Shown in pieces: positions 29,700 to 40,574 of a DNA stretch of 64,000 nt (positions within the stretch are counted from its first letter, which is position 1; each line of letters starts with the position of its first letter). A program made the translations under genes and the position numbers. The DNA comes from Dryomyza anilis (Eukaryota > Arthropoda > Insecta > Diptera > Dryomyzidae), in assembly GCA_951804985.1 (NCBI GenBank), contig OX638131.1:61202131-61266130 (forward strand), read 5' to 3'. The notes under the pieces were generated by a model. It worked only from the letters and a program-made list of their open reading frames with translations. It was not told where the DNA came from and made no database searches.

Positions 29700-32600
29700 G
29701 CTACTGGCAGGGTCACCCTTGCCAGACAGGCTTGTGATGAGTAACGAACTAAATATAAACATAATATATTTTTTCTTGCGGTGGCAGACTCTAAAGAAAC
29801 CCCGCACTACCGCGCTGGGTCAACATACAAACTTAACTACTCCAGGTGTTACCCACACAAGTGGCAATTCACCCGCTTCAGCGGCTGAGGCAAGGAGGCC
29901 TCAATCCACACAAACAACCTTGGTACGTTGAACTCTTCTGCTTCTGTAGCTGGGGGTTCATCGTGCTCCCTCATCTCCCAAATATATGAGACAGCTAGGA
30001 ATCTAGAGTAGGATTCCATACCAGTAGAGGAAAGTTGTCGGTTCGGTTTAGCCTACGACTAATCCTCCACTGTATGACTGCTCGACAGTGTTGTTTCCGC
30101 TCAGGGCTCCTTTCTGTCACGTATGGGTCGAACGAAGGAAAGTGGTGTCTTATGAACATCTAATCCTAGAGAGACCGAAGCCCAACTGGAAGCTAAACTT
30201 TCATTGGAGACCGGATCCAGATCTCTCAATACAGAGGTCAGGCTGTCCGATGCTCAGATGAGTAGGAAGAATAAAGCGAAAGATCACAAAGAGGCTAAAA
30301 AAGGCAAAGGCGATTCTGGCGGTTTCTCTTCCCCAGCTGCCACAGCAAAATGCGATAGATCGGTGGAAGTTTGAAACCTTTACTGCTACTGCGAAACCCT
30401 GTAGCTCCTAGAACTCGACAGTCTCCAGTGATATTGCTTCCACAAGCAAGAGCAATGGCTCTTCATGTTTCGGATCGGCAACGAATGAACTGCCTTCAAC
30501 ATCCACTGGTAGAGGTAAGCAAGCAGTCTCATATCGTGATGCTGCGGGCAAAGCTCTTCCGGTTGCGATTATTGGCAAACTGCTGATGAATGATGCAGAA
30601 GTAAAACACTGATCATATTTGGCGGTGTACCGGCGGTGATAGTGCAAACGCAAAAAGCTATGAGACGAGCGTGAGACGTCTCAAGCCAATTTCATTTGGA
30701 TTGCCACAGCCGTTGCTAAAATAACCCCCTCTGGGCAAATCGTGCTTCGCTGTTTTCTGTGGGGACTAACCCAAATGCAGGCGAGCAATATTCTGTATAC
30801 GTGGTCCTATCAGGAAAACAACAGAGGCAGGCATACGTGCTCAGAACAAGAACATCGAAACGAACGGATGGAATATCTATAGCTATAAACCATAGCGAGG
30901 TCCGGGTGACAAGGAGGGCTCAACCCTGGTTGTTGGCTTAGACTAGAAGTCGTTAGATGTCATGTTATGTAACTTCGACAGTCAGAGTCTTTGACTTCAT
31001 CATGACCTCCAATCTGAACATTCACAACCTATGTTTGTGACTGCTTGAAGTTAATCTTAAACTGTAAAGTTCTTAAAGAAGATTCTTTATCGTACCACAG
31101 GTAAATATATCGAGTTTCATACTGGCCGAGATGTGTTGCCCTCTATGATGGTGAGAAGCCTTAGAAAAACGAACTGGTCACGCTTCATACATGAACTTGA
31201 GAATTCCCCCACGAGTCCTGTCAGAATTCGTACCAAAGAAAGCATTGAGACGTCCATTTAAGATATGAACGATGTCATAAATTCTAGTTTTGTACGAACA
31301 TGTCCAGTCCAAAAAACGTTATCTAGACATCCCGTGCCTTGGTGGAACGCTTGTTTTGACAGCTTACGTAAGGATACAATTTAGACCCTGACTGACTTTA
31401 GCAATTTAAACCGTGACTGGTTTCTTTATCGAATTAAGCAGAAAGAATATAAGAAACGTAAATCGAAAAGTGTTTATAATAAAAAATTCTGCAGTAGCAT
31501 CGAATCCTAAAGTGAGACTAGCCAAGTGAGTTAGACTTGGTCAAGTTTCTTAAAAGAGACCGAACTGCCCGACTGGACTCACTGGCTCGTATAAAAGAGC
31601 CTCACTTTCTGGGAAATCAAATCCCAGCACTGGGGACAGCAATAACAACTCTAATGTGACAAAACAAAACGCAATGGTCTTTTTAGATGGCTTCAAGTCA
31701 CCTGGACCGAATGGCATCTACCCAGTGATGCTGCAGGAATGTATAACCCAATTGCTACCCAATGGCTGGGGTGAATAGAGGTTGTTCTCAAAGATGAGTT
31801 CTCTCCCCCTGTTTTGGTGTAGCTGGTTGACTCTCTGCTCAATGATCTTGATGGACCAGAAGTATATTCCCAGGCCTATGCAGACGATGTTGCCATTCTT
31901 GCCATTCTTTCCTTAATGAGATATGTGTGAAAACTCAAAACTCACTGAACCGAATTGACAGCTGGTGTACTAGCATTCACATAATGATCTTGATGGACCA
32001 GACTGTTTTCTTCACCAAGAAAAGAATGAGAATATAATCTCTACCAGTACTTAAGGGTGTCGCCATTCCTCTGTCTAACGATGTAAAATATCTAAGCTTA
32101 ACTGTAGATAGTAAAATACTTTCGACAAAACATGTTGAAAATAAATTTCGCGAGCATTGAATTCCTTCTGGCAATGCAGAGGAATTTTTGGGAAGACATG
32201 GGGACTATCGTCGAGCAAAACCTTATGGATTTTGTTGATGGAACAAGTCGTCGCGAAAGTGCGTTACAACTAGTATTGCCTTGGAATATCTCTGACATTG
32301 CACTCGACACTCCATTAGGCACCTGTCTTTTGGAGATGCCCTCTGATGCAGTGACAACAGAAATATTACCAACATGAAATTTTCAGGTTTGCCAACCAGT
32401 CATACAAGACTGACTGTGAGCATGACTGTAAGCGAGGTAGAGGGTCAATCCGCTTTTCCATCGACGGCTCCAGAACCCATCAGAGATCTGATGCTAGAGT
32501 GTTTGTGTTACCGGATGACCGCAGACTTCACTTCGCCTTACGCGACAATGCCTTGGTATTCCAAGCCGAAGTTTATGCTAAACTTATCTCTATAAACTAC

Positions 32601-33270
32601 ATTGCGGATAATAGATGGCAGAACAGAACTATATCAGTTTGCAGCGATAGTCAAGCTGCTCTTATGGCTTTGTACAACCCGGTCATCACATCCAAAATTG
32701 TACGTCATTGAAGATCACGTCTCAATTGTGTTGGTAATAACAATAAACTGAAACTGATCTGGGTGCCGGGCTATAAGGGAGTTTCGGGTTATGAAACATC
32801 TGATGATTTGAAGACAATCCAGTTGAAACAGATCCTGTGCTTGGACTAACTGTATCTACGGGAAAATTCTCCATCAACTCTTGGGTCGCCTCCGCACACA
32901 AGATCGGCCACAAGAGATCGGCCTCTTTTTTACTTTCCTTAAGTAAAGAGTGCAGATCACTGACGGGACATCTAACGGGACACAACTCATATGGAAAATA
33001 CATGAACGCAATCGGCCTGGCCGAAAGCGCCTTATGTTCTGCCTGCTACGAAGAAACTGGTACCACAGAGCACTATTTCTGTGACTGTCTAGCATTTTCT
33101 AGAATAAGGAGGCAGATCTTTGGCACAGACGTGATGAGAGAGGATCAGCTTCACTCTTTATCACACAATAGCTCTCTTAGATTTAATAATGAGTATAAAA
33201 ATATCATTCAAAACCAGGAAACTGAGTCACAGCACAAGTCTGAGTGCTGTGGCTCTATTTTTATAAAACA
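29700..33270 (+). pseudogene. LINE B second copy, long but heavily decayed
   Basis: 29700-30960 is 5' UTR and ORF1 region missing from the first copy: a Lys-rich segment LSDAQMSRKNKAKDHKEAKK (~30250-30310), then KALPVAIIGKLLMNDAEV (~30550-30600). From 31000 it matches LINE B at the nucleotide level: endonuclease end, linker (31180-31400), RT with large deletions (31690-32250, including QAYADDVAIL at ~31875), thumb deleted, RNase H at 32500-32860 (SDSQAAL and WVPG-KG), zinc-knuckle at 33001-33130, and the same 3' UTR to ~33270. Dozens of stops and indels: far older than, or decaying faster than, the copy at 7838-11466. Confidence 0.85.
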
Positions 33271-33374
33271 CAAAAAAATACTATGTTCTGGAAAAGCAAT
33301 TATCATTCTCTTCTTTACCCTGGAAACTAAATGCTATATAAATAATAAAAATCTGTTAAAATCAAAATAAAATT

Positions 33375-33593
33375 TCAAACGAAAGTACTTCACTACAGTT
33401 TTCTTGTAAACCGGAAGTTACTTTTTCTTCAGAAGGTGTATTTTGTAAAAGCATACATATAATTTTAAGGATTTGAGAGGATATTTTAGTTCTAATATTT
33501 ATTTTCATATATTTATGTATGAAATGCAATTTTATTTATATTTTTGAAGGATCATATCTCTTAAACTATTGACGTTATAAGAGAAATGGATAC
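33375..33593. repeat. Dispersed repeat R4, copy 1 left part
   Basis: Runs parallel with 36945-37165: AGTACTTCACTA, AAACCGGA, TTCAGAAGGTGTATTTTGTAAAAGCATA, GAAGGATCATATCTCTTAAACTATTGACG. The right part of this copy continues at 34502-34615, after the nested elements. Confidence 0.8.
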
Positions 33594-33980
33594 TGTTGTG
33601 AATTAGTTCACACATTTTTCTTTTCTTTATGGTTCTGCACTATTCATGGTTAGGGGGCAGAGCAGCGTTTGCCAACAATTCTTATATTTCGCAATTGGTG
33701 TCAGCCAAAAACTGCTTCAAAAGTCACGTACACCAAAATTGAGTGAAAGTGAAAATTCACTAAAACATAGTGAAACTAGAATTTAAGAAAAGAATTTACG
33801 AAAGGTATTGTAAATACCTTTCGTTGCAATTTAAAAGATTGTAGTTTAACCAACCTCATGTGGAGGTACTAAAATAATAAAAGTGTTCTTTCAACTCTAA
33901 AATTAAAAAGTAACTTTTGATTAATTAAATTGTAAAATAAATCAGTAAATGTAAAATAAATCAACTAAAACTTTACAACA
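33594..33980 (+). mobile_element. Solo LTR, 387 bp, with 4 bp target duplication
   Basis: Starts TGTTGTGAATTAG and ends TTTACAACA, the TG..CA inverted ends of an LTR. ATAC stands immediately left (33590-33593) and right (33981-33984), a 4 bp target-site duplication. It sits at the left edge of the MITE that follows. Inside are a 10 bp-arm hairpin at ~33798-33823 and an AATAATAAAAG poly(A)-like site at ~33872. Confidence 0.7.
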
Positions 33981-33981
33981 A

Positions 33982-34501
33982 TACACTAAGAAAAAAGTGA
34001 CGTAATAAAATTAAATAAAATTTATTTAAATTTGATTTAAAAACTTTTGTAATGAAAAACGTATTACTCCATGCAAAAAATATTACGCTCGTATTTAATT
34101 TCAAAATAAATAAAAAGTATTTAATTTTATTAAAAATTTCGTAAAAAGTAATATACAATAATAATTTTATCTGTTCCTAATTTTCTTTATATGAAATAAA
34201 TAGTTTTTAAAATACCAATTTACATATTTATGATGTTGTGATTAAATACAAATGTAATAACCTTAATAAAAAGTGATAAAAAGTATTTACTTCAATTTTT
34301 ATTAGATACGTAATAAATTTAAATAAAATGTATTTCAAATTTTATTACGTACGTAATAAATTTGAATAAAAAGTATTTACAGCAAGTTTAAATAAAAAGT
34401 ATTTAATTTAAATACAAAAGGCTACGGATGAAAAACGTGTCGAAAAGTATTTAAATTTATTACTTTTTTATTTAATTTTATTACTTTTTTCCATCAGTGT
34501 A
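33982..34501. mobile_element. MITE, TACACT-type TIR, ~520 bp
   Basis: Left end TACACTAAGAAAAAAGTGACGTAATAAAATTAAATAAAAT; inverted right end ..ATTTAATTTTATTACTTTTTTCCATCAGTGTA, about 40 bases with two short gaps. It interrupts repeat R4. TACACTGA/AAGAAAAAAGT with TA targets is typical of mariner-type MITEs. The interior consists of diverged AAAAAGTATTTAA / ACGTAATAAATTT units. Confidence 0.7.
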
Positions 34502-34793
34502 CGGATTATTCTTACTGGGTCTTTAATTTATGTAAAAGTAAAACATTTTTTGAAAATTAGATATAAAAAAATATCGTTTTGTTCAAAACTTTCATCATTT
34601 TGTTTACCATGCACGGTGAACAAAAAGACACTTTTTTTGTACAAAATTATATAACTTCAAAACCAATCGGTAGATTTCGTTGATTTTTTTTACTAAATAA
34701 AAAAAAAATATTATTGATTCATAGAAATTGTGTAGAAATATTTAAACTTTGAGAATTTTTTGAAAATTTTTGACGTATAATTTTTCAAGATCT

Positions 34794-36050
34794 GGAGCCG
34801 ATATCGGTATGATTTATTTTAAATTTTTGACCACATTGATAAGTTAGTGTTAATGAAGGATATCGCTTGCAGTCCTTGAAATAAATTTACAAAAAAGACA
34901 CAAATGTATGAAATTAGAAAATATGATAATTTTTGCCATGTAATTTCTACTAATCCGGAAACGACATGAAGATAATACATTTTTTATTTTTTACCAAATT
35001 GATTGTGATTAGAAAAAAGTTTGTGCGAACGAAGGATATCACTTGCAGTACTTGAAATAAATATACAAAAAAATTAGAATAAAACTGTATTTTTTTCCAT
35101 GTAATTTCTCCTAATCCGGGAATGTTATCGGAATGATGTATTTTTCCCTTTTTATACCTGAGACAGACATCTAGTAAAGTTATTATAATAACAATACTAT
35201 AATATTCTAAATACAGATAGGTGACAGACATAACGTAGTATAGTTTGTGTAGTAAATAAAGCTATGCGAAACAAATATTACAGCATTTTTATTTTTGTTG
35301 GGTACCACGGTTACTAAAGAATAATATATTCTAGTCCGCTGTATAGAGCACTATTTTTTGAAAGTCGTGACAATTTTTATTTTTCTCTTACAGATTTCTA
35401 ATAAAAGTGAAAACAACGTTTTTTTACACGATAGGTTTCCTTTACTTGCAGATCCTCAGTGGACACTTATATTTTTTCTTAATATTGTAGCTTTACTACA
35501 TTGAAATTTGCAAGGTCGTGGTCATTTTATTTTTGTGCTGCCAATTAAATGCAGTTCAATAAAATTCAGTTTCTAATATTCATTTTTCAATAAAATTTTG
35601 AAAAACAATTTCAAATAATTTATTTATTTTTTTGAATTTATTATGACATTTCAGTACAAAGAGCTTCTTTTGACAAAAAGCTTTCGGAAAGCTTTAGAAA
35701 TTTGGCTGTGTTTAAACGAAAACTACAAAAATACTACGAATAGTTTCGTGGTATTTGTACCAGATAAATACCACAATGAAATCAACGAATACTACAAAAA
35801 TATTATAATATTGTGAGACACACATCTAGTATTTCAAATACTATGATATGAATACCAGATGTCTGTCTCAGGTATTACCACATTGATTGTGATTAAAAAA
35901 AAGTAAGTGTGAATGAAACAAGCGATACTTGTGGTACATAATTATGAAATTTAAGTATAAATGGTATTTTTCTCCTAATCCGAGATCGATATCTGGATGA
36001 TATTTTTTGGTTTTTACCACGTTAATTGTGATTAGTAAAAAGTTAGTTAT
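34794..36050. repeat. ~155-170 bp tandem repeat array, interrupted
   Basis: Units with CTAATCCGG, TACCA-ATTGATTGTGATTAGAAAAAAGTT, GGATATC-CTTGCAGT-CTTGAAATAAAT start near 34794, 34951 and 35108, and continue at 35876-36050 after a nested TIR element. Confidence 0.75.
35155..35876. mobile_element. TIR element nested in the tandem array (~720 bp)
   Basis: Left end TACCTGAGACAGACATCTAGTA and right end, inverted, TACCTGAGACAGACATCTGGTATTC. The right end carries a further internal hairpin (CACACATCTAGTATTTCAAATACTATGATATGAATACCAGATGTCTG). The flanks rejoin as array sequence. No transposase. Confidence 0.75.
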
Positions 36051-36125
36051 TCGCATATCTCTTCGGATAACTCTTAGTTTAATTGATATACAATTTTTTA
36101 CTTGTTAATGATTAATGGATTTTTG

Positions 36126-36420
36126 GTATTTATACCCTACACTAAGAGTGAAAGGGTATATTCAGTTTGGTACGCCGTTTGTAACACCCAGAAGGAAGCA
36201 TCTCCGGTATGGAAAAGTATATATATTCTTGATCAGCATGACCTCCTGAGTCGATTTAGCGATGTCCGTCTGTCCGTCTGTCTGTCCGTCTGTATGTCTG
36301 TCTGTTGAAATCCCTACAACATTTAAAATTGAAGAGCTAGATAAATGAAACTTATAACTTAGATTACTAATATACCTACGCTGTATGTGCGAGATCGGTC
36401 CATTGTGACCTATGATCCGA
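36126..36420 (-). repeat. Dispersed repeat R, copy 4 (inverted)
   Basis: TATACCCTACACTAAGAGTGAAAGGG opens it, followed by ACACCCAGAAGG, CCGGTATGGAAAAGTATATATATTCTTGATCAG and the pyrimidine-rich GTCCGTCTGTCCGTCTGTC, the mirror of copy 2. At 36725-36755 a small palindrome, TTATAGTCGG..CCGACTATAA, has perfect 10 base arms. Confidence 0.75.
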
Positions 36421-36944
36421 CCACTTATGTTCAAATACCTCATATAAAATGTACATATAAAGATCAATTTTTATGTATACGTGCTTAGGTAAACTTTATT
36501 GGTCAAATATATATTGACATCATGCATGATAATAATGTTTTCCGGCGAAACGACTTGTGGTTCACAAAAAAAAATCGAAATTCGGTACACCTACCCATTT
36601 GTAAATATGGGTATCAAATGAATGGAAATTCTTCAGCGATTGAATGTTTGTAGTTATTTTCAGGATTATTATACCCTGGTGACCTATATATCACTTTGAA
36701 TGGTAACCACACATATATGTAGGGTATTTATAGTCGGCTTAGACCGACTATAATTTTGATAATCCTAACTATAATAATTACACCTACTTTAAAATTTCCC
36801 ATGTGATCTAACCTTCCCAACTGGTTTTATATTTTTTTTTACACACTATGGATATAAATTGTGAATATAAACATTGTTTAATTCGTGTGTGTTGAGTTAT
36901 AATATGAAACACTAAACATCTAAAATCAAATAAATTAATTTCTA

Positions 36945-37310
36945 ACGAAAATTGTAGTACTTCACTAAAATTTTTTTGTAAACCGGAGCAAACCGAACTA
37001 ACTTTTTTTTCAGAAGGTGTATTTTGTAAAAGCATAAATATAATTTTTAGGAATTGAGAGGATATGCAAATATATTTTAAGCGCAATATATTTATGTACG
37101 AAATGCAATTTTTGTCATATCTTTGAAGGATCATATCTCTTAAACTATTGACGTTATAAGAAAAAGGGTTACATATTATTCTTAGTGGGTCTTTAATTAA
37201 TTGAATAGATAGTAATAGTATTGAATAGATATACAAAAATTAGATATAATTGAAAATTAGAAAAAAAAAATATCGTTTTGTTTAAAACTTTCATCATTTT
37301 GCTCACCGTG
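36945..37310. repeat. Dispersed repeat R4, copy 2
   Basis: Uninterrupted version of 33375-33593 plus 34502-34615. It shows what the ancestral site looked like before the MITE and solo LTR inserted. It ends at CATCATTTTGCTCACCGTGC, directly before the tRNA-like module. Confidence 0.8.
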
Positions 37311-37311
37311 C

Positions 37312-37540
37312 GTCGGTAGCACAAGGTTAGTTCGTTGGACTACGAGCCCAAAGCTCCCACGTTCATGCCTGGACTGGAGCTAACAACATCTTTTGATAGA
37401 AACATTGTTCTATACCGTGCTACATATCGGCAGTAAATGGTAAACCTACGAGAGTAAAACAAAATATTGCCAATGAAAAGCTCTCACCCGCCATTCGGAT
37501 TCGGCTTTAAACTGTAGGTCCCACCACTTAGAGTACAAGG
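37312..37540 (+). repeat. SINE candidate with tRNA-like head
   Basis: GTCGGTAGCACAAGGTTAG resembles a pol III A box, TTGGACTACGAGCCCAA an anticodon arm, and CGTTCATGCCTGG a B box, in tRNA spacing. A tRNA-unrelated body follows (CTCTCACCCGCCATTCGG, ACTGTAGGTCCCACC) to ~37535. The acceptor stem cannot be closed, so this is not a tRNA gene. Confidence 0.45.
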
Positions 37541-37559
37541 GGCGGATCCAGAAGTATGA

Positions 37560-39130
37560 TTTGGGGGGGCGATTGATTTTGCGCCTTTTTTCCAAATTTT
37601 TGAAAATACGCCCTCAAAATTTATTTGCGCCCTTTTTTAATATTTTATGTACTTTATATTTTATACAACTCTACTTCTTAAAAGCAACTTTTTTTCTTTA
37701 AATCAACCGTTTTATTTGCTTAAAAAACAAAAAAAATATAGGATGCGGTCGGATCTGTGTTACCCTAGAAAAAACGATATCCGGTGCATCTACATATTTG
37801 ATCATATAGGTACTCAAATGAAATGTAATAATGCCACATTTGTAATAATATGCTAATTTTTATGATCTAATAACCATAGCGATTAGGATTTGTAATTATG
37901 TAAAAAATAAAATTAAAATGAAATGCTGATTGTTGAGAAAAATATTTAATTATGACGAAGAAAATTTTGAAATGAATAGGTAACGCTGAAACGCTTTTTT
38001 AAAATTTTCTAGAAGTGGCCCAACAGTTAATTATAATATTTCGTTGGCAAGTTATATCGAAGAAGCGCCGCAGACGAAATTTTATTATAAAATATTAAAT
38101 TTTATATTTTTTAAAACATAAATACAAAAGTGTATAATAGACTCCTGATTAAATTTCTTTTCGTTTGGGTACCCACATTTGTAACTATATATTATTCGTG
38201 TATAAAATGAACTCAGTTGTTAAAACTAAAAATGGTCCTGAGGTTACTGGGGTTATCGGATCATGAACATAATAACATATTAATCGTGATATCAATATAT
38301 TTCATTTCAGTACCTACATGTTCATATAGGTAGGTGTATAAGGTTTCGAATTATCTGGGGTACCACAAGTCCGATAGTTTGAAGAAAAAATATTTCACTT
38401 CATCCGGTTATCTAAAGTTCAGCCAATTTGTTTGTTTGTTTGGAGAATTTTTGGTAGGAGTAACGACTTTTTTCCATATATATATCAAAAATAATAATGA
38501 AAAATTAAAATTATATTTGAATTTTGAAAGTATTTATCAAAAATAATTATTTTTAACTTTAATAATATTAACTTTTATTTATATTTCTCAAATATAATTA
38601 TTAAAAAATATTTTAAAATTTAACAGTCCTATAATAAAAAGACCATAAATTAAAAATGTTCATCGAATGTTATCTAATGGTACCATTTGTTTTACAGTGC
38701 CATCATTTCTTACAATGACTTTATAAATATAAATTTGAAAAAAAATATATTTTTGGTCTCTGATTTTACGGAGCTGTACATGTCTCAGTATCCTTCGGAA
38801 ACAAAAAGCAATTTGTGTATTATATTAAAGGTGATCAATACCGACATCTCGTTGGAAAACTACTTCAGATATACACAATGTATTTTTAATGATAATTTTC
38901 ACTTAACAAGTCAGCATATTTCGAAAACCAAAAATATTTGAATTAGATTTTTTTTTTTAAGTATAACATTAGTACCAATTGTACCAGTTGTACCAAACTT
39001 AAGTTTGATACTTAACCTAGTTTTTTGTACCATTTATTCAAGAATTAAAAGGTAATAGTTATTTCACCAATTATTAAATTAATTTACAACAGTTTTTTTA
39101 ATTTCAAAAATACTAAAAACGTAAAAATCG
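37560..39130. other. AT-rich stretch without assigned gene
   Basis: No recognised gene. At 38206 the words ATGAACTCAGTTG-AAAAC and GTTACTGG match the start of the accessory ORF at 2105, suggesting another scrap of the virus-like element. The frames 38334-38546 and 38687-38941 (LENYFRYTQCIFND near its end) have no recognised motif; the second is not low-complexity and might belong to the same scrap. Confidence 0.3.
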
Positions 39131-39137
39131 GATTATT

Positions 39138-39401
39138 AATCGTCGTTATAGAACTAAAAGTCATCAAATAAATTTTGTTTCAATATCGATTTATTTTTGT
39201 TAATTACTTCTTCAATTATAATTTGAAACAATCATAACCTTTTAGCGCAGTGCCAAATGGACATACTTAAAAACTATATTTTGTGAATAATTGATTTTTA
39301 ATTATGAAAAATACATCAACACATCTTAAACTATGAATTGTCGAACTTTTATCAAACTTTCATAAATGGTATTTGGACTTATAGTTGTACAACGAAGATA
39401 T
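39138..39401. mobile_element. MITE family M2, copy 2
   Basis: AATCGTCGTTATAGAACTAAAAGTCATCAAATA at the left and the inverse ..TATTTGGACTTATAGTTGTACAACGAAGAT at the right match the ends of copy 1. The interiors are alike in length but diverged. Confidence 0.75.
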
Positions 39402-40269
39402 ACAAAAAAATATGTATATTTTTTAAAAACTAAATTCAAAATCATCTATTTGACAATTTATTCTATACAAAAATTCTAAAAAAGTCGAATTTTTTTAAGT
39501 CGATTTATTAAAGTTGTTTAAAATTGTCTATGGTTATGCGCCTATAATGTTTAAATTCGTTTTAATATTGATACCCCGAGATAAAATTTATGTCATTTTT
39601 CAGGAATATTTCCAGCCAACATACAGATAAATAGAATATTTTGGGAAGTGTATAGCAGGTTGTAAAATTTTGTGGAATTTTAATGACAGATTCACGGCAT
39701 ATTTTGGGATCGGACTGTTCGGGCAGACAGCTTGTGATACAAACTCCGCCTATCTCTTTTTAAAATATGTCGAAAAAATGTTTGTAAACTGTCCCGACAT
39801 TGCCTAAAATTTTTGTATTGGGACATTTTGATATAGATCTCAAAACACTTAAAACTCGAATTGTGTATTCTTCAGAATCTTTGTCAAAATACAATGGCGC
39901 ATATTCGTAGACAATTTAAAGTCAACTTTAAAAAGTTACACGATATTTTGGGCAATTTTAACGAAGATTAAAATGTCAAAAAGTATTTTTTAAGTCGCAA
40001 AATTAAAAAAAAGCGAACAATTAAAAAGGTAATTTACAAAATATTAGTAATCTGGAAATAGTTAGTAATTTTTACACAAAGGCGCAATGTAGAGAGAAAA
40101 GCTCAAAAAGGCGTAAACTATTCAAATAACAATCAAAATTAAAACAGCGCATAACTTACAGTGTTTTATCGTCTTTATAAGCTCAAAATTATCAAAAAAA
40201 CAAAAAATGAATATGACGCATATTTACTCTATAAATTAATTGTGTTTATTTTTTTTTTTTTGAAAATTT

Positions 40270-40570
40270 GGCGCCTTTTAAAATAATGAATTTCATCCAA
40301 TTTTAGTACGTTTGAGCAATATGGCTGTGAAATATAGAAGTGTGAAATAGTGCTCCGTGCAGAATTGTGAAGATTGTCTTCGCTGTTGAACGCAGTTGTA
40401 GCCCGAATTTCATACCCTAGCACTATGAATGTGAAAACAAACAATTTCACATTTCACGTTGGGGGGAACTGCAGTTTTTGTTTTCAGCGCTTGGCTGTGA
40501 TCGGTTTTTTTAAATGTCGAAGCACTAGTGCAGGTACCATAAATAGTAAAATGCCTGAGTCGTGGCTCCG
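40270..40570 (-). repeat. Dispersed repeat M3, copy 2 (inverted)
   Basis: Same blocks as 28501-28811 in reverse order and sense: CAATATGGCTGTGAAATA, GAATTGTGAAGATTGTC, CACATTTCACGT, GAACTGCAGTTTTT, AAATGCCTG. The two copies are about 80% alike by eye. Confidence 0.8.
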
Positions 40571-40574
40571 AGCA

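Noticed and set aside
36162..36467. 101-codon frame on the minus strand
   Set aside because: Lies on dispersed repeat R and its GACGGACAGACGGA tract; the translation is a Thr-Asp-Gly-Gln repeat.
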